In this document: positions 20,128 to 30,279 of the stretch, one piece after another
How the letters are laid out: every line of letters begins with the position of its first letter
Position numbering within the stretch: the first letter of the stretch is position 1
Source of the DNA: Trichomonas vaginalis G3
Taxonomy: Eukaryota; Parabasalia; Trichomonadida; Trichomonadidae
Assembly (NCBI RefSeq): GCF_026262505.1
Contig: NC_067206.1
Span: 13,946,205-14,010,204 of the forward strand
Direction of reading: 5' to 3'
Length of the DNA: 64,000 nt
Made by a program: the position numbers and the translations under genes
Notes under the pieces: model-generated
Databases searched by the model: none
What the model was told of the DNA's origin: nothing
Seen by the model: only the letters and a program-made list of their open reading frames with translations

Positions 20128-21090
20128 ATGTACGCTGAGTTTGTTGGAGAAGACCGTTGGGAAACTTGTTTGTTAGATGAGAAATATGAAATGCATACCA
20201 TTTTAAAACAATATATTTTACATATATTAAATGCTTCAGTTGAAAAACAAAGAACAAAAGTAGCAGATACAAAACCGTTAGACTATATCTTTACAAATGC
20301 TGGTAGGACTATTTTCAGATGAAGAAATTTCATCCCGAGCATACAGGTTTGACTATCCAATTCGTTGGCTTCAAAGTCCTTCAGATGCAAGGCAATAGGA
20401 TTTAGAAGAGTTTTGTTTTCAAATAGAACTAACGCATTTATGTTCGCAGTTATATTTTCATGGGCAGTATAAAGGTTCTGATGGTCTAATAGACAAATTT
20501 GACGAAATGAGAATCTTTACAGTTCGTTCAGACGAAAGTCTTGAGAAAACTCTAAATGACTTTCAAACTCAAATGAACAAATATTATTGGGAATTTCAAG
20601 AAAAATACGACTCTTTACTAAATGGAACATACTATCTGAAACTAGAATATGACAAGATGAACTCCACCGTTTCATTTCAAAAGATTGAAATTAACCCTCC
20701 AAGAGATACAGAGTTTTTATTTTGGAAAGTAGACAAACGTTCTTGGGCACAATTTCTTCGGTTACTAAACCAGAACGAACCATTACCACCAGATGGTCCA
20801 TTAAATTTATACTTCCACCAGCAGATTTGACAGTTTATAGAAACGTGTTTGACCCTCAAAATGTTATGTGTCATGCAAGTTTCAGTTCAAGCAACAATAG
20901 TTTTCTATGTATTGGTAAGGACTTTTATGACTTTGCTTCTAAATTCTACGAACCACCTAGTAACAGTTTCTCTGACTTTCAAGTTTGGTTCACAACAAAT
21001 GGTGTGCAACATATTATTCCATTGTACTATGACTTTTATCTCGAATTGTCTTTCATATATAACTACGGAAAAGTGCTGAAAAAGTATTGA
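20128..21090 (+). pseudogene. Decayed second copy of the 282-aa structural gene
   Basis: Matches the 13501-14349 product along its length: KPLDYIFTNAGR against KPLDELFTNVGQ near the start, FSSSNNSFLCIGKDFYDF and SFSDFQVWFTTNGVQ near the end, then YNYGKVLKKY. It has a TTTTTTTATTTTATTTGAA leader like other E2 genes. It has several breaks. Divergence from the first copy is high, so the duplication is old. Confidence 0.7.
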
Positions 21091-21227
21091 AAAATAATGT
21101 TTATGTTAGCATGTTAGATCTAACACGTTTTCTAACCACTTTTCTAACATCGTAGAAAACTCATGAAAACAATTTATTTTTGACACTTTCACAAAAAACA
21201 TAAAAAAGTGAAGTTAAAATGAGATGT

Positions 21228-21524
21228 TTACTGAACTGGTTGGATGCCGCCTTCTGAGGTTATGTAGAACGGCTGACCCGAGAAGCGAAGGAGAGACTGA
21301 ATTGCCAATTTCATATGGGGTAGGGGGTTCTCCTTGTTTGGAAGTTGTATCCATGGGCGCTTTGCAAAGAACTTGAGAAGAGCTTCTTTCTTTGCTTGCT
21401 TTATGTCGTCGAAAGGAGTGTTTTCTGGTATTTGAATTGGAATTCCGGTCGAAGTCTCGAGATTCAAGACAGCCCTTCCAGAAATAGTGGTGAACTTGAC
21501 CTTGGGCTTCATGACCTTGCGCAA
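21228..21524 (-). CDS. Unknown E2 protein, 98 aa
   Basis: Intact frame starting MRKVMKPKVKFTTISGRAV with a mixed alpha/beta pattern and a basic middle (KQAKKEALLKFFAKRPWIQL). No motif is recognised. It stands alone on the minus strand between the second structural copy and the repeat zone. GC is higher than in its neighbours. Confidence 0.45.
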   Translation of the reverse strand: MRKVMKPKVKFTTISGRAVLNLETSTGIPIQIPENTPFDDIKQAKKEALLKFFAKRPWIQLPNKENPLPHMKLAIQSLLRFSGQPFYITSEGGIQPVQ

Positions 21525-21589
21525 GTAGTCTTTTACGCAGTCGTTAATTTAAATTAGGTAAATTGCCTCGTCAAATCCTTCTGGCATTC

Positions 21590-21845
21590 CGAGTCCTTCC
21601 ATCCGACAGGAAAATATTTTCCCGACAACTGGAAAAAATTTTCCGGACAACTGGAAAAATTTTTCCCGACGACAGGAAGAACTCTTCCAGTTGTCCGTCC
21701 GTAAACCATTCAAATTTTCGAAAATTGAGAACTTTTTGGTCGAACTTCAGAAAAAGTTCTTCCTTCCGACAGAAAAAGTTTTTCCATCCGACAGGAAAAA
21801 ATTTTCCTTCCGACAGGAAAAGTTCTTCCTTCCGACAGGACACAA
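21590..21845. repeat. Irregular CCGACAGGAAAA tandem repeat
   Basis: About ten copies of a 20- to 25-bp unit built on TTTTCC(TT)CCGACAGGAAAA. Each unit is partly self-complementary (TTTTCC with GGAAAA), so the block can form serial short hairpins. It lies directly before the gene at 21850 and may be its leader. Confidence 0.65.
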
Positions 21846-21849
21846 ACAA

Positions 21850-22185
21850 ATGTCCCACGTCCCACCAACCGAGTCCATTTCCAAACCAGAGGAACCTAAA
21901 GAACCACAACAGTCTCCTCAGCAACCTCAGTTCCAGCAAGTACCTCCGAATTTCTACCAATTTCCACTTCAAGGTTACTACCCACCACAAGGCTTCCCGA
22001 ACTACCCTCCTCAGCCTATGCCTTACTTCCCCAACCCTTGGATGTTCCAGCAAGCTCCACCCCAGCAATTCCAATCTCAATCCAAATCGAAGAGAGACCA
22101 AGAGTTCGAAGAAGGTCTGAACCGCTTACGCAAAGAGTATGCTACAGCTCCAATTGAGAGAAAGTTGTTCCCGGACCAAAAATAA
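21850..22185 (+). CDS. Pro/Gln-rich E2 protein, 111 aa
   Basis: Start chosen at MSHVPPTESISKPEEPKE, the first ATG after the repeat block; the frame is also open upstream, but there it only reads the repeats. Residues 20-80 are Pro/Gln/Tyr-rich with PNFYQFPLQGYYPPQGF. The last 30 residues are helical and charged (KRDQEFEEGLNRLRKEYA). This looks like a disordered adaptor or scaffold. No family is recognised. Confidence 0.5.
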   Translation: MSHVPPTESISKPEEPKEPQQSPQQPQFQQVPPNFYQFPLQGYYPPQGFPNYPPQPMPYFPNPWMFQQAPPQQFQSQSKSKRDQEFEEGLNRLRKEYATAPIERKLFPDQK

Positions 22186-23749
22186 TGTTTAGGGTAGATG
22201 GTTAGATCTAACCTCATTTCTACCCTCATTTCTACCCTCTTGAATTTTCATGAATTTCCTTAAGATAGAAAAAATAAAGTTAGTTTTATTTTTTTATTTT
22301 GTATAAAAGATATGATTTCAGGGATTTTTTTGACGAAGTGTAAACCTTCACTTCGTCAAAAAATAACAGTTATCTAATGAAAAAGTGTCATTTTTTTCAT
22401 TTGACGAGAATGTCGGGTAGATGGTTAGATCTAACCTCATTTCTAACCTCATTTCTACCCTCTTGAATTTTCATGATTTCATCGTACATGTTTTGTCAAG
22501 ACTTCATCGTAAATGTTTTGTCAAACATGAACGTACATGCTTTGTCAAACATGAACGTACATGCTTTGTCAAGACTTCATCGTAAATGTTTTGTCAAACA
22601 TGAACGTACATGCTTTGTCAAACATGAACGTACATGCTTTGTCATGATTTCATCGTACATGTTTTGTCAAACATGAACGTACATGCTTTGTCAAACATGA
22701 ACGTACATGCTTTGTCAAGACTTCATCGTAATGAGTGTAAAGGACCCAAAAATATAATTTAGGGTAGAAGGTTAGATCTAACCTGTTTTCTAACCTGTTT
22801 TCTCACCTCATTTCTACCCTCGTGAATTTGTCAAGACTTCATCGTACATGTTTTGTCAAACATGAACGTACATGCTTTGTCAAACATGAACGTACATGCT
22901 TTGTCAAACATGAACGTACATGCTTTGTCAAACATGAACGTACATGCTTTGTCAAACATGAACGTACATGCTTTGTCAAACATGAACGTACATGCTTTGT
23001 CAAACATGAACGTACATGCTTTGTCAAACATGAACGTACATGCTTTGTCAAGACTTCATCGTAATGAGTGTAAAGGACCCAAAAATATAATTTAGGGTAG
23101 AAGGTTAGATCTAACCTGTTTTCTAACCTGTTTTCTCACCTCATTTCTACCCTCGTGAATTTGTCAAGACTTCATCGTAATGAGTGTAAAGGACCCAAAA
23201 ATATAATTTAGGGTAGAAGGTTAGATCTAACCTGTTTTCTCACCTCATTTCTACCCTCTTGAATTTGTCAAGACTTCTTCGTAAATGTTTTGTCAAGACT
23301 TCTTCGTAAATGTTTTGTCAAGACTTCTTCGTAATGAGTGTAAAGGACCCAAAAATAATGTTTAGGGTAGAAGGTTAGATCTAACCTGTTTTCTCACCTG
23401 TTTTCTCACCTCATGAATTTTCATGAATTTCCTTAAGATAGAAAAAATAAAGTTAGTTTTATTTTTTGTATTTTGTATTTTTTTGTATGTAAGATATGAT
23501 TTCAGGGATTTTTTTGACGAAGTGTTAACGTTCACTTCGTCAAAAAATAACAGTTATCTAATGAAAAAGTGTCATTTTTTCATTTTTTTCATTTTTTTGT
23601 ATTTGACGAGAATGTCGGGTAGAAGGTTAGATCTAACCTGTTTTCTACCCTCATTTCTACCCTCGTGAATTTTCATGAATTTTCCCGAAATAAAAAATAA
23701 AGTTAGTTTTATTTTTATTTATTTTTTTATTTTGTATGTAAGAACAGAA
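22186..23749. repeat. E2 satellite zone with palindromes and 24-bp repeats
   Basis: The recurrent module is GGGTAGAAGGTTAGATCTAA (with perfect 14-bp palindrome GGTTAGATCTAACC), then CTAACCTGTTTTCT variants, then TTTCTACCC. Modules recur near 22195, 22415, 22760, 23095, 23213, 23364 and 23617. Between them is a 24-bp satellite built on AACATGAACGTACATGCTTT, eight copies at 22857-23050 and more at 22525-22730. The GACGAAGTG/CACTTCGTC hairpins lie near 22331 and 23514. Both strands show spurious frames here. No gene is supported. Confidence 0.85.
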
Positions 23750-25255
23750 ATGTCAACAATCGGCACAACAACAATTCAAACAACTACAGCACCAAACTCG
23801 TTAGTCATGAATCCAACATCTATGTTGGTAGAGATGAAAAGCTTCATTCCTTCTTCATATACTTTCGAAACAGAAATCCAGAAGATAAAGCAAGAACTTT
23901 TAACAAGTAACTTAGACTGTAGTGCGAAAGATGAAGAAAATGAAGAATATCTTTATGAAATGGAGGACCTCATCGACCATTTGCCCAAATTGCCTGAAAT
24001 CCAACAACAAAAACTCACTATTCCTGAATTCGATGAAATAGAAGTCAAAGCAACTGACTCAGTAGAAATAAAGAAGTTCATACGAAAGGTAAACTATGAG
24101 TTTCTAGGATTTCATTGCAACCATAAAGTTATGGACAAAGATTGCGACATGGTATATAAGAATGTTTCTGACATATATAAATCTGAAGAATTTAAGACCT
24201 ACGACAACTTTGTTTCGTTAGTTGCTGAATGTGTATGGCAGATAAGAGATAAAGATAGAAGAGGTAAAGTATGGAATAAACAGATAAAACCAGCAGCTTT
24301 TGAGTTAAAGAAAACCATTGACGCCTTAGTTGTTTTAGCAGGTAAGGTTTCAGAATATAACGCAAAAATGAACCCGCAATGTTCAAAATGTAAAGCGGCA
24401 ATTAGGAAATATAACTACTCCGTCAAAGAGATAGAAAGAATGAGAAACGACTATGCAGATTTAAAGAAAGAAGCAGAAAAGCCAGCAGAAGATAAAATGG
24501 ACATGTTAGAATTTCTGAACAAAAACTATCCAACTGCTGACGATTTCCTTCTATCTGACGTCAAGAAGAAGTATAAAGAGACTTTCGGCATAGTTAAAAC
24601 ATTCGATGTACTAAAAGAAGAAATAGAAGCTACAAAACTGTTTAGAGTCTCACGAATTCATAACGTTTACCATGTAAAACGCTTATAAAATAACTGGGGT
24701 AGAAAAGAGGTTAGAAAACAGGTTAGATCTAACCTTCTACCCTAAAATATATTTTTGCTGAAAAATGACCCAAATTCTGAGTAAAATAATTTTTAGGGCT
24801 TGTGTCAAACCGTTGAGTTTTCACAAAATTTAAAAAATAACGTTTACCATGTGAAACGTTTATAAAATAACTGGGGTAGAAAAGAGGTTAGAAATGAGGT
24901 TAGATCTAACCTCTTCACCTAAACATTATTTTTGCTGAATTCAGCAACAAAATTCATGAGTTTTGTGTGTTTTAGACCATGTTAGAAAAGAGGTTAGAAA
25001 TGAGGTTAGATCTAACCTTCTACCCGACATTCTCGTCAAATGAAAAAAATGAAAAAAAATGACACTTTTTCATTATATAACTGTTATTTTTTGACGAAGT
25101 GTCAACCTTCACTTCGTCAAAAAAATCCCTGAAATCATGTCTTTACATACAAAATAAATGAAATAAAACTAACTTTATTTTTTATTTCGGGAAAATTCAT
25201 GAAAATTCACGAGGGTAGAAAACAGGTTAGAAAACAGGTTAGATCTAACCTTCTA
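23396..25255. repeat. Inverted ~245-bp arms around the gene at 23750
   Basis: The block at 23396-23641 recurs inverted at 25007-25255, with a further direct copy at 22235-22436. The arms share TTTCAGGGATTTTTTTGACG, the GACGAAGTG hairpin and the GGTTAGATCTAACC palindrome. Together they can fold around the enclosed gene. Confidence 0.75.
23750..24688 (+). CDS. Unknown 312-aa E2 protein between inverted repeats
   Basis: Start at MSTIGTTTIQTTTAPNS; upstream in-frame codons only read leader repeats. The middle has cysteine/histidine pairs (FHCNHKVMDKDC near residue 120; PQCSKCKAAI near residue 225) that could bind zinc. The C-terminal 60 residues are helical (KNYPTADDFLLSDVKKKYKE) and end in HNVYHVKRL. 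The frame is intact. No family is recognised. A 180-bp tandem duplication copies its last codons just downstream, near 24838. Confidence 0.6.
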   Translation: MSTIGTTTIQTTTAPNSLVMNPTSMLVEMKSFIPSSYTFETEIQKIKQELLTSNLDCSAKDEENEEYLYEMEDLIDHLPKLPEIQQQKLTIPEFDEIEVKATDSVEIKKFIRKVNYEFLGFHCNHKVMDKDCDMVYKNVSDIYKSEEFKTYDNFVSLVAECVWQIRDKDRRGKVWNKQIKPAAFELKKTIDALVVLAGKVSEYNAKMNPQCSKCKAAIRKYNYSVKEIERMRNDYADLKKEAEKPAEDKMDMLEFLNKNYPTADDFLLSDVKKKYKETFGIVKTFDVLKEEIEATKLFRVSRIHNVYHVKRL

Positions 25256-25289
25256 CTCTAAAATATATTTTTGCTGAATTCAGCACAAA
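24689..25289. repeat. Right half of the satellite zone
   Basis: Inverted modules (AGGTTAGAAA...GGTTAGATCTAACC) near 24700, 24880, 24985 and 25220. The stretch 24658-24765 is duplicated at 24838-24945. No gene. Confidence 0.75.
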
Positions 25290-25575
25290 AATCTGAGTAT
25301 AGATCCAAGGTGATGTGATTTTTGCATCCCTGGGATGGACGATACACCCAAAGTGTCACCTTTTTTGGGATAACATGAATTTTAAATATCATGAGAGTTC
25401 TGCAAACCATATGCACAATATCTATTCAGCCTGACTTCTTGTATATATGAGTTAGACTTCTTAAATATTGTGCTTGGGGCGATATAAGTATTTCCGAGAT
25501 TACCATCGTGCTCTATAGTATGCTACTTCTCCCTGGTTCTAGCTCAGTTCCAAGGATATTGGCGTTCAAGGATTT

Positions 25576-26330
25576 GGCAAGGTCCTTCCGAAGTCTCTCA
25601 TTCGATGAGAGATTTCGGAAGAATCTTGCCTTAAAGTACTCCAACTCTTGTTCTTTTGTTCCTAAATAGTGAGAAAAGTTATTTGACTACTTAAGGTAGA
25701 GATTATCCGAGGTCCCTCATTTGATGAGAGGCCTCGGATAATCTCTGCTTTAAAATTGTACACTTGTAGTCCATGAGAGTGTAAGTATACATTGATAGGA
25801 CAGCTTTCTTCTGAAGTCTTAGATTTGATGAGAACCTCAGAAGAAAACTGTCCTATTTTATAGTAAAAGGAGTTTCAGGAGCTCCAAAGCTCCCTTTCGT
25901 AAGGATTAGGAGCTTTGGAGCTCCTGGTTCGTAGATGTGTTTCGCATCTTTCATCAGCAAAGGACATTTACCATCTGGGACTCTGTTGATGGAGACTCAG
26001 GAGCTCCAAAGCTCCCTTTAGTAAGGATTAGAAGCTTTGAAGCTCCTGGTTCGTAGACGTGTTTCGCATCTTTCATCAGAAGAGGCCCAAATGGTAAATA
26101 GCCTCTGCTGATGAGCTTCAGGAGCTCCAAGACTCCCTCTCGTAACGATTAGGAGCTTTGTAGCTCCTGAAGGTAAGGTAGGATTGCTCTGATCTCTAAT
26201 CAGTAGATGCCATGCCTCATTATGAACTCTACTGACAAGAGATCAAGAGCTCCAAGGACTCCTTTTTTAGTTAGTGGCGTTCTCACCATTTAGTAGGATT
26301 GCTGATCCTACTAATGAAGTGATCACTTAG
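25576..26330. repeat. Hairpin chain (class C) inside the MITE
   Basis: Long hairpins follow one another: 25576-25630 (GGCAAG...CTTGCC), 25695-25749, 25797-25855, 25876-25926, about 25990-26050 and 26105-26170. The first three share the loop region TCATTYGATGAGA. The later ones share GGAGCTCCAAAGCTCC arms and repeat with a ~118-bp period including TTCGTAGAYGTGTTTCGCAT. They differ from class A/B hairpins in loop design. Confidence 0.8.
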
Positions 26331-26447
26331 TATACGTTTTGAATAAATTGAATTTTTTTTAGAATTTAGTATTTTTTATAGACATCACATGTATATTATA
26401 AATACATAAATATATTCTTTAATTCAAAAAATTCAATTCGGTTTTGG

Positions 26448-26526
26448 GATGGGCATCCCAGCCCCAAGTATTCAATTTTATTCAATTTTTAAAGAATTTT
26501 GGGTTGGGATGCCCAGACCAAAACAA
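26448..26526. repeat. GGGCATCCCA hairpin near the MITE right side
   Basis: GTTTTGGGATGGGCATCCCA and its imperfect inverse, ending near 26526, pair over about 26 bases around an AT-rich spacer. Each arm is itself a short palindrome. Confidence 0.6.
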
Positions 26527-26960
26527 GCTTTATATTTTGATGTGTAGATACGTATGTGTGCATCATTGTTGTGTTATATATTATGTTTTTAATGAAAATA
26601 AATCTGATTCAAAAAAAATTATCACTAATTAGTTGATAATATAAAGAAAAAATAGATAAATTGTATGTTTTGAGAGTATTTATCCACATTCACTCATATT
26701 AATTTCATTAAATAGTGTCTTTTTACTCCCAAATTTATTTTGAATTATTGAAATCAAAGAAAAAAAATCAGAAAAATTTCTCGAAATTTTTATTTTCAAA
26801 AAAAATTTGGATTTTATATTGAAAACTGACACTGGGAGGACGATAGGGCTGGGATTGGAGATACCCCGCTCACTTGGGAAAAATACGGATCTATAAATCT
26901 GAGTAAAATGGCATAAGATTGCTTCCCTCGGAAAACCGAGAGAAGAGATTCCGTATGAAA

Positions 26961-27135
26961 ACAGTGAAGAACAGCGAGTAGGTAAGAAACCTTAGTCGCC
27001 AAAACTCTATGAAAATCGTGAAGAACAGCGAGACCGTTTTTTTCTGGGTCGCCAAAACTCTATGAAAACAGTGAAGAACAGCGAGTAGGTAAGAAACCTT
27101 AGTCGCCAAAACTCTATGAAAATCGTGAAAAATAA
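26961..27135. repeat. Tandem repeat of ~54 bp, 3.2 copies
   Basis: Units begin GTGAAGAACAGCGAG and end CGCCAAAACTCTATGAAAA. Two alternating middles occur: GTAAGAAACCTTAG and CCGTTTTTTTCTGGG. The block lies directly downstream of the ATPase gene. Confidence 0.8.
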
Positions 27136-27186
27136 CAGAGTATTTTGACAACTTCAAACAAGTAGAGTAAATGAACTCTTTATTTT

Positions 27187-28062
27187 TCAAGCTTGACTTT
27201 TTACAATTTGAACTTTGTTTGCGTAGATATGAATTCTGAAAGAAGTATGAGGGTCTTGTATGACTTTGTACTTCTCCCATAGTTCATGTCTGTCAAACTT
27301 ACCTGCCATGGACTCTTTCATAAGTTCCATGAAATCGTCTTCGGACAATCCGGGGAAAAGTATAATGTCAGTAAGTATTCTTTTAACATCCTTACTTAAA
27401 CTCTTTGCTGTCTGTACACAAATGACAACTGAGATGTTAAAGTGTCTGAGCTTCTTAAGAATTCGACACATATCTTGTTCTCTATTCTTTAACAAAGGAT
27501 GAGAGGCGAAATCATCTAAGATAAGAAGACACCTATGAGGGTATGTCTTCCAATCGTAAGATTGCAATTTCTTCGAAATGTATTCTATCTCTTTCTGTTT
27601 GTTTCTGAAGTGTTTCTTCTCTAATATTCTCTGCATTTCCTCATTTGGGTCTTTAAACTTCGAATTTATATACTCATTTATAGCATTGTACTTCAAAACC
27701 CTTCTTTGGTACTTCTTTATCCAATCTAACAACTCAGTATCCTTTATACATACTAACTTAGACTTCTTTATAATATCTTTGAACGAATTGACGGTTTGGT
27801 CAAATTGACCAGAAGTACTACAAATAACAACTAACTCATAGAATGGGTTCTTCTCATCTAGTTCTTGTTGTTGTGCAGCCATTTTAAGATAAGTGAAAGT
27901 CTTACCCGACCCAGGTGGTGCAATTAGACCTGTTATACCATTCTGAGCAAATAAGAACTTGTCATGTATAGGCTTTATCTGAGCATTTTCTAACTTCCTC
28001 TTGTTCTTGTTTAAAACATTCTCAAATTTCTTGTCAATGTCAGCAAACTTTTTTTCTAACAT
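27187..28062 (-). CDS. Packaging ATPase (FtsK/HerA, A32-like), whole
   Basis: With the start at 28062 the protein is 291 aa, normal for the viral genome-packaging ATPases. Walker A APPGSGKT is at residues 48-55 and Walker B LLILDD at 179-184; a sensor-like strand (ISVVICVQTAKSL) follows. An upstream ATG at 28164 is open, but using it would overlap the divergent gene at 28099, so I prefer 28062. The protein pumps element DNA into preformed capsids, by family. It is one of the few intact core genes of E2. Confidence 0.85.
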   Translation of the reverse strand: MLEKKFADIDKKFENVLNKNKRKLENAQIKPIHDKFLFAQNGITGLIAPPGSGKTFTYLKMAAQQQELDEKNPFYELVVICSTSGQFDQTVNSFKDIIKKSKLVCIKDTELLDWIKKYQRRVLKYNAINEYINSKFKDPNEEMQRILEKKHFRNKQKEIEYISKKLQSYDWKTYPHRCLLILDDFASHPLLKNREQDMCRILKKLRHFNISVVICVQTAKSLSKDVKRILTDIILFPGLSEDDFMELMKESMAGKFDRHELWEKYKVIQDPHTSFRIHIYANKVQIVKSQA

Positions 28063-28098
28063 ATTTTTAGAAAAATTAAAATTTTTATCTTTTAGAAA

Positions 28099-28549
28099 AT
28101 GTCTAGCGATTTCGCTATCTATATTCGAGACAAACTTTTTGACAGCAAAACATCTGTCGACCATAAAATCTTACATAGTGTAAACAAGAAAGGTGAATTT
28201 GTTCTAAAGTTCTGTTTCTGGGAATATGACAAGAACCATAAAACATTAAGCAGAGCAGTCTTTAAAATTTGTCAATGACAGACTTGTTGACAGAGATGAC
28301 GCCGATTGGAAAGATGAAGTCCAACAAAAGTTCTTAGAATGCAAAGAAGACACATGCGCTGTTCTTGAAGATGAAATAGAAAACAGAATAGAAGAGCTAT
28401 TAAAGGACAAAGAACTTTTACATAAATATGGTTGCGCCAAATTTGACATAACTCCACCAGAAAAGAAGAAGAGAGAAAAGAAAGAGAAAGTAGAAGAAGA
28501 GAAAAAAGAACCTGAACCAGTTCCAGAGAAAAAGAAATTTGACATGTAA
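28099..28549 (+). pseudogene. Lys/Glu-tailed E2 protein, interrupted
   Basis: Starts MSSDFAIYIRDKLFDSKTS, divergent from the ATPase with a 36-base gap. A helical middle (EVQQKFLECKEDTC) leads to a strongly charged KKKREKKEKVEEEKKEPEP tail ending in FDM. The locus is broken. No family is recognised; a role as a packaging partner is only suggested by position. Confidence 0.5.
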
Positions 28550-28559
28550 AAATAAAATT

Positions 28560-28982
28560 TTATTTTTAGAACATTTCTGGTCAATGTCAATGTTCTCTTC
28601 CTCTTTAGGAGCAAACACTGGCTTAGACTCTAAAATCTTTTTACCCAATTTACCTTGAACTTCAACTATCTTAGACTCATAATATTCATAGTCGTCTGCT
28701 TTCTTTGGTTCATAAGGTATAACAAGTTTGTATGCTTTGCCTTCTTTAAGGTTTGAAACCTTCTGTCAAACTTTCTTTGACTGCTAACAAACCTTCTATG
28801 TCTAAGTCTTCAAATTTCGCACCATTTTTAGTCACAATAGCAAACTTAACTGGTTCGATGTTCCAAACTTTGCTGAATGAAGACTTTTCAAAATGGTAGA
28901 AGTAAACATTCAAATATGTGAATGGGTCTAGTTCTTCTTTAAGTCCTGACATGTACTTGTTTACTGAGATGAATTTCGTCAT
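28560..28982 (-). pseudogene. Small E2 protein, interrupted
   Basis: The 5' frame (MTKFISVNKYMSGLKEELDP) encodes 78 residues with a beta-rich single-domain look. Further downstream, coding-like sequence continues (PYEPKKADDYEYYESKIVEV) in another register, so the locus is broken. It could be a single-stranded DNA-binding-like protein next to the helicase, but no motif supports that. Confidence 0.45.
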
Positions 28983-29018
28983 CTTTTCTATCGGATAAAA
29001 AATATTTTTTTTTTAAAT

Positions 29019-30254
29019 TTACTCATAAAAATTTTTCTTTGTATATACACCATTCTGTACGTCTAAAAGACTTTTGACATTTGCCAAGAATGTTCGTTTA
29101 GACGCTGTCATATAACCATATTCTTGACAATATTGTTTATACGAATCGTACAATGACCTTTCATCTAATGACACAAAGTCAGTTTCATCTATGAACAGTT
29201 CATATACACTCTTGTTTGCTTCTAACAATGTTTGTCTCTCTTCGGTATGTGGAATTTGTCTTGGATTGAACTTTGAAATATCTAATGTCATAAAATATGA
29301 GAACAAGTGGTTGTAAAAGTCAGATGTCAAGTTTCTGCTAAGTCGTCAAAATATTCTGTATCTTGCATATGAGAATCTGACGTTCTGACAACTACATATC
29401 TTCTGTCAGAACTTTCTAATTTCATCGGAACAGCATTGTTTGAAACCATAATGAAGTTTGCAACATTTTCACAAACTCTTTGGTCTTTATATTTTCTTTC
29501 AACAACTCCAACTTTGTCTGTTATAAGACTCTTCAAAGCATCTGAGTTCAAAACTTTTGTTGTATCTATACTTTGAAGTTCGTTACATACTATAAGTTTC
29601 ATATTCTCTATTGAGGAGTTAAACTTGCCACAGATGTTTTCTAAGTTTGTCATATTAGGGTTCGAATAACCTTCTAACAGTTTTGCACAAAATATCTGTA
29701 AAAGAATGTGTTCTTACCTGTTCCTTGTTTTCCAATTATAATGAGAGCAGTTTCATTTTTAGCACTTGATGTTGTAAGATGTTTGCAAACCAACATAAGA
29801 TATACTCATAGACTCTTTCGTTTCCATTGCATATAATTTCTTTGACATGGTCTAACCAAGCTTCTATAATATTTTCTTTCCATTCTACTTGTTCATATTT
29901 ATATCCAGTGAAGATAGAATAGAAGTTTGGAGATGGTGTATAAAACTTTATACCTCGAACTGAAAAATCTTCTAACTTTGACAATAAGATATCCCAAGCA
30001 TCTAACATCTTCATTCCAACTTGTACGACTTTTATTTTCTTAAGTTTCTGTCTACATTCTTGTTCTGAAACTATTGTCGCTTTAGGTTTGTTAAAGACTA
30101 CATCCCATTCTTTCATAACATAACATTCTGGGGCAGAGTCGACATAAATGACTAAACGTTTCAAATTCTCGACTGCTTTGTTATAGTCTCGAAATGGACA
30201 CATATTTCTGAATGCTTGGAAGTCATAAAAATCTGAAACATCTATTCTGTACAT
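29019..30254 (-). pseudogene. Superfamily 3 helicase (D5-like), interrupted
   Basis: The N-terminal region has the helical block EYILCWFANILQH typical of D5-like helicases, then TALIIIGKQGTG (Walker A), the SF3 segment ITDKVGVVERKYKD and the sensor strand NFIMVSNNAVPMK followed by SSDRRY. The C-terminal region has ISKFNPRQIPHTEERQ and a winged-helix-like tail. The enzyme would unwind element DNA in replication. A few breaks interrupt it. Confidence 0.75.
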
Positions 30255-30279
30255 TTTTTAAAAATAAAAAATATTTTTT

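Larger units (their letters stand above)
25298..26895. mobile_element. Non-autonomous DNA transposon (MITE-like) inserted in E2
   Basis: Ends TATAGATCC and GGATCTATA form a 9-bp terminal inverted repeat, and AATCTGAG flanks both sides (25290-25297 and 26896-26903) as an 8-bp target duplication. The joined flanks recreate CTGAGTAAAAT, also present in the related E2 repeat near 24777, which supports insertion. The element is 1598 bp, has no credible gene, and carries a chain of hairpins. An 8-bp duplication is typical of hAT-like elements, but the termini are too short to assign a family. Confidence 0.8.

Noticed and set aside
22857-23050. CRISPR-like direct repeats
   Set aside because: Units are directly abutting 24-mers with no unique spacers, no cas genes, and eukaryotic context.
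22822-23064. Frames on both strands with KHERTCFV-type repeats
   Set aside because: They only translate the 24-bp satellite; every frame is open because the unit length is a multiple of three and lacks stops. There is no non-repeat domain.
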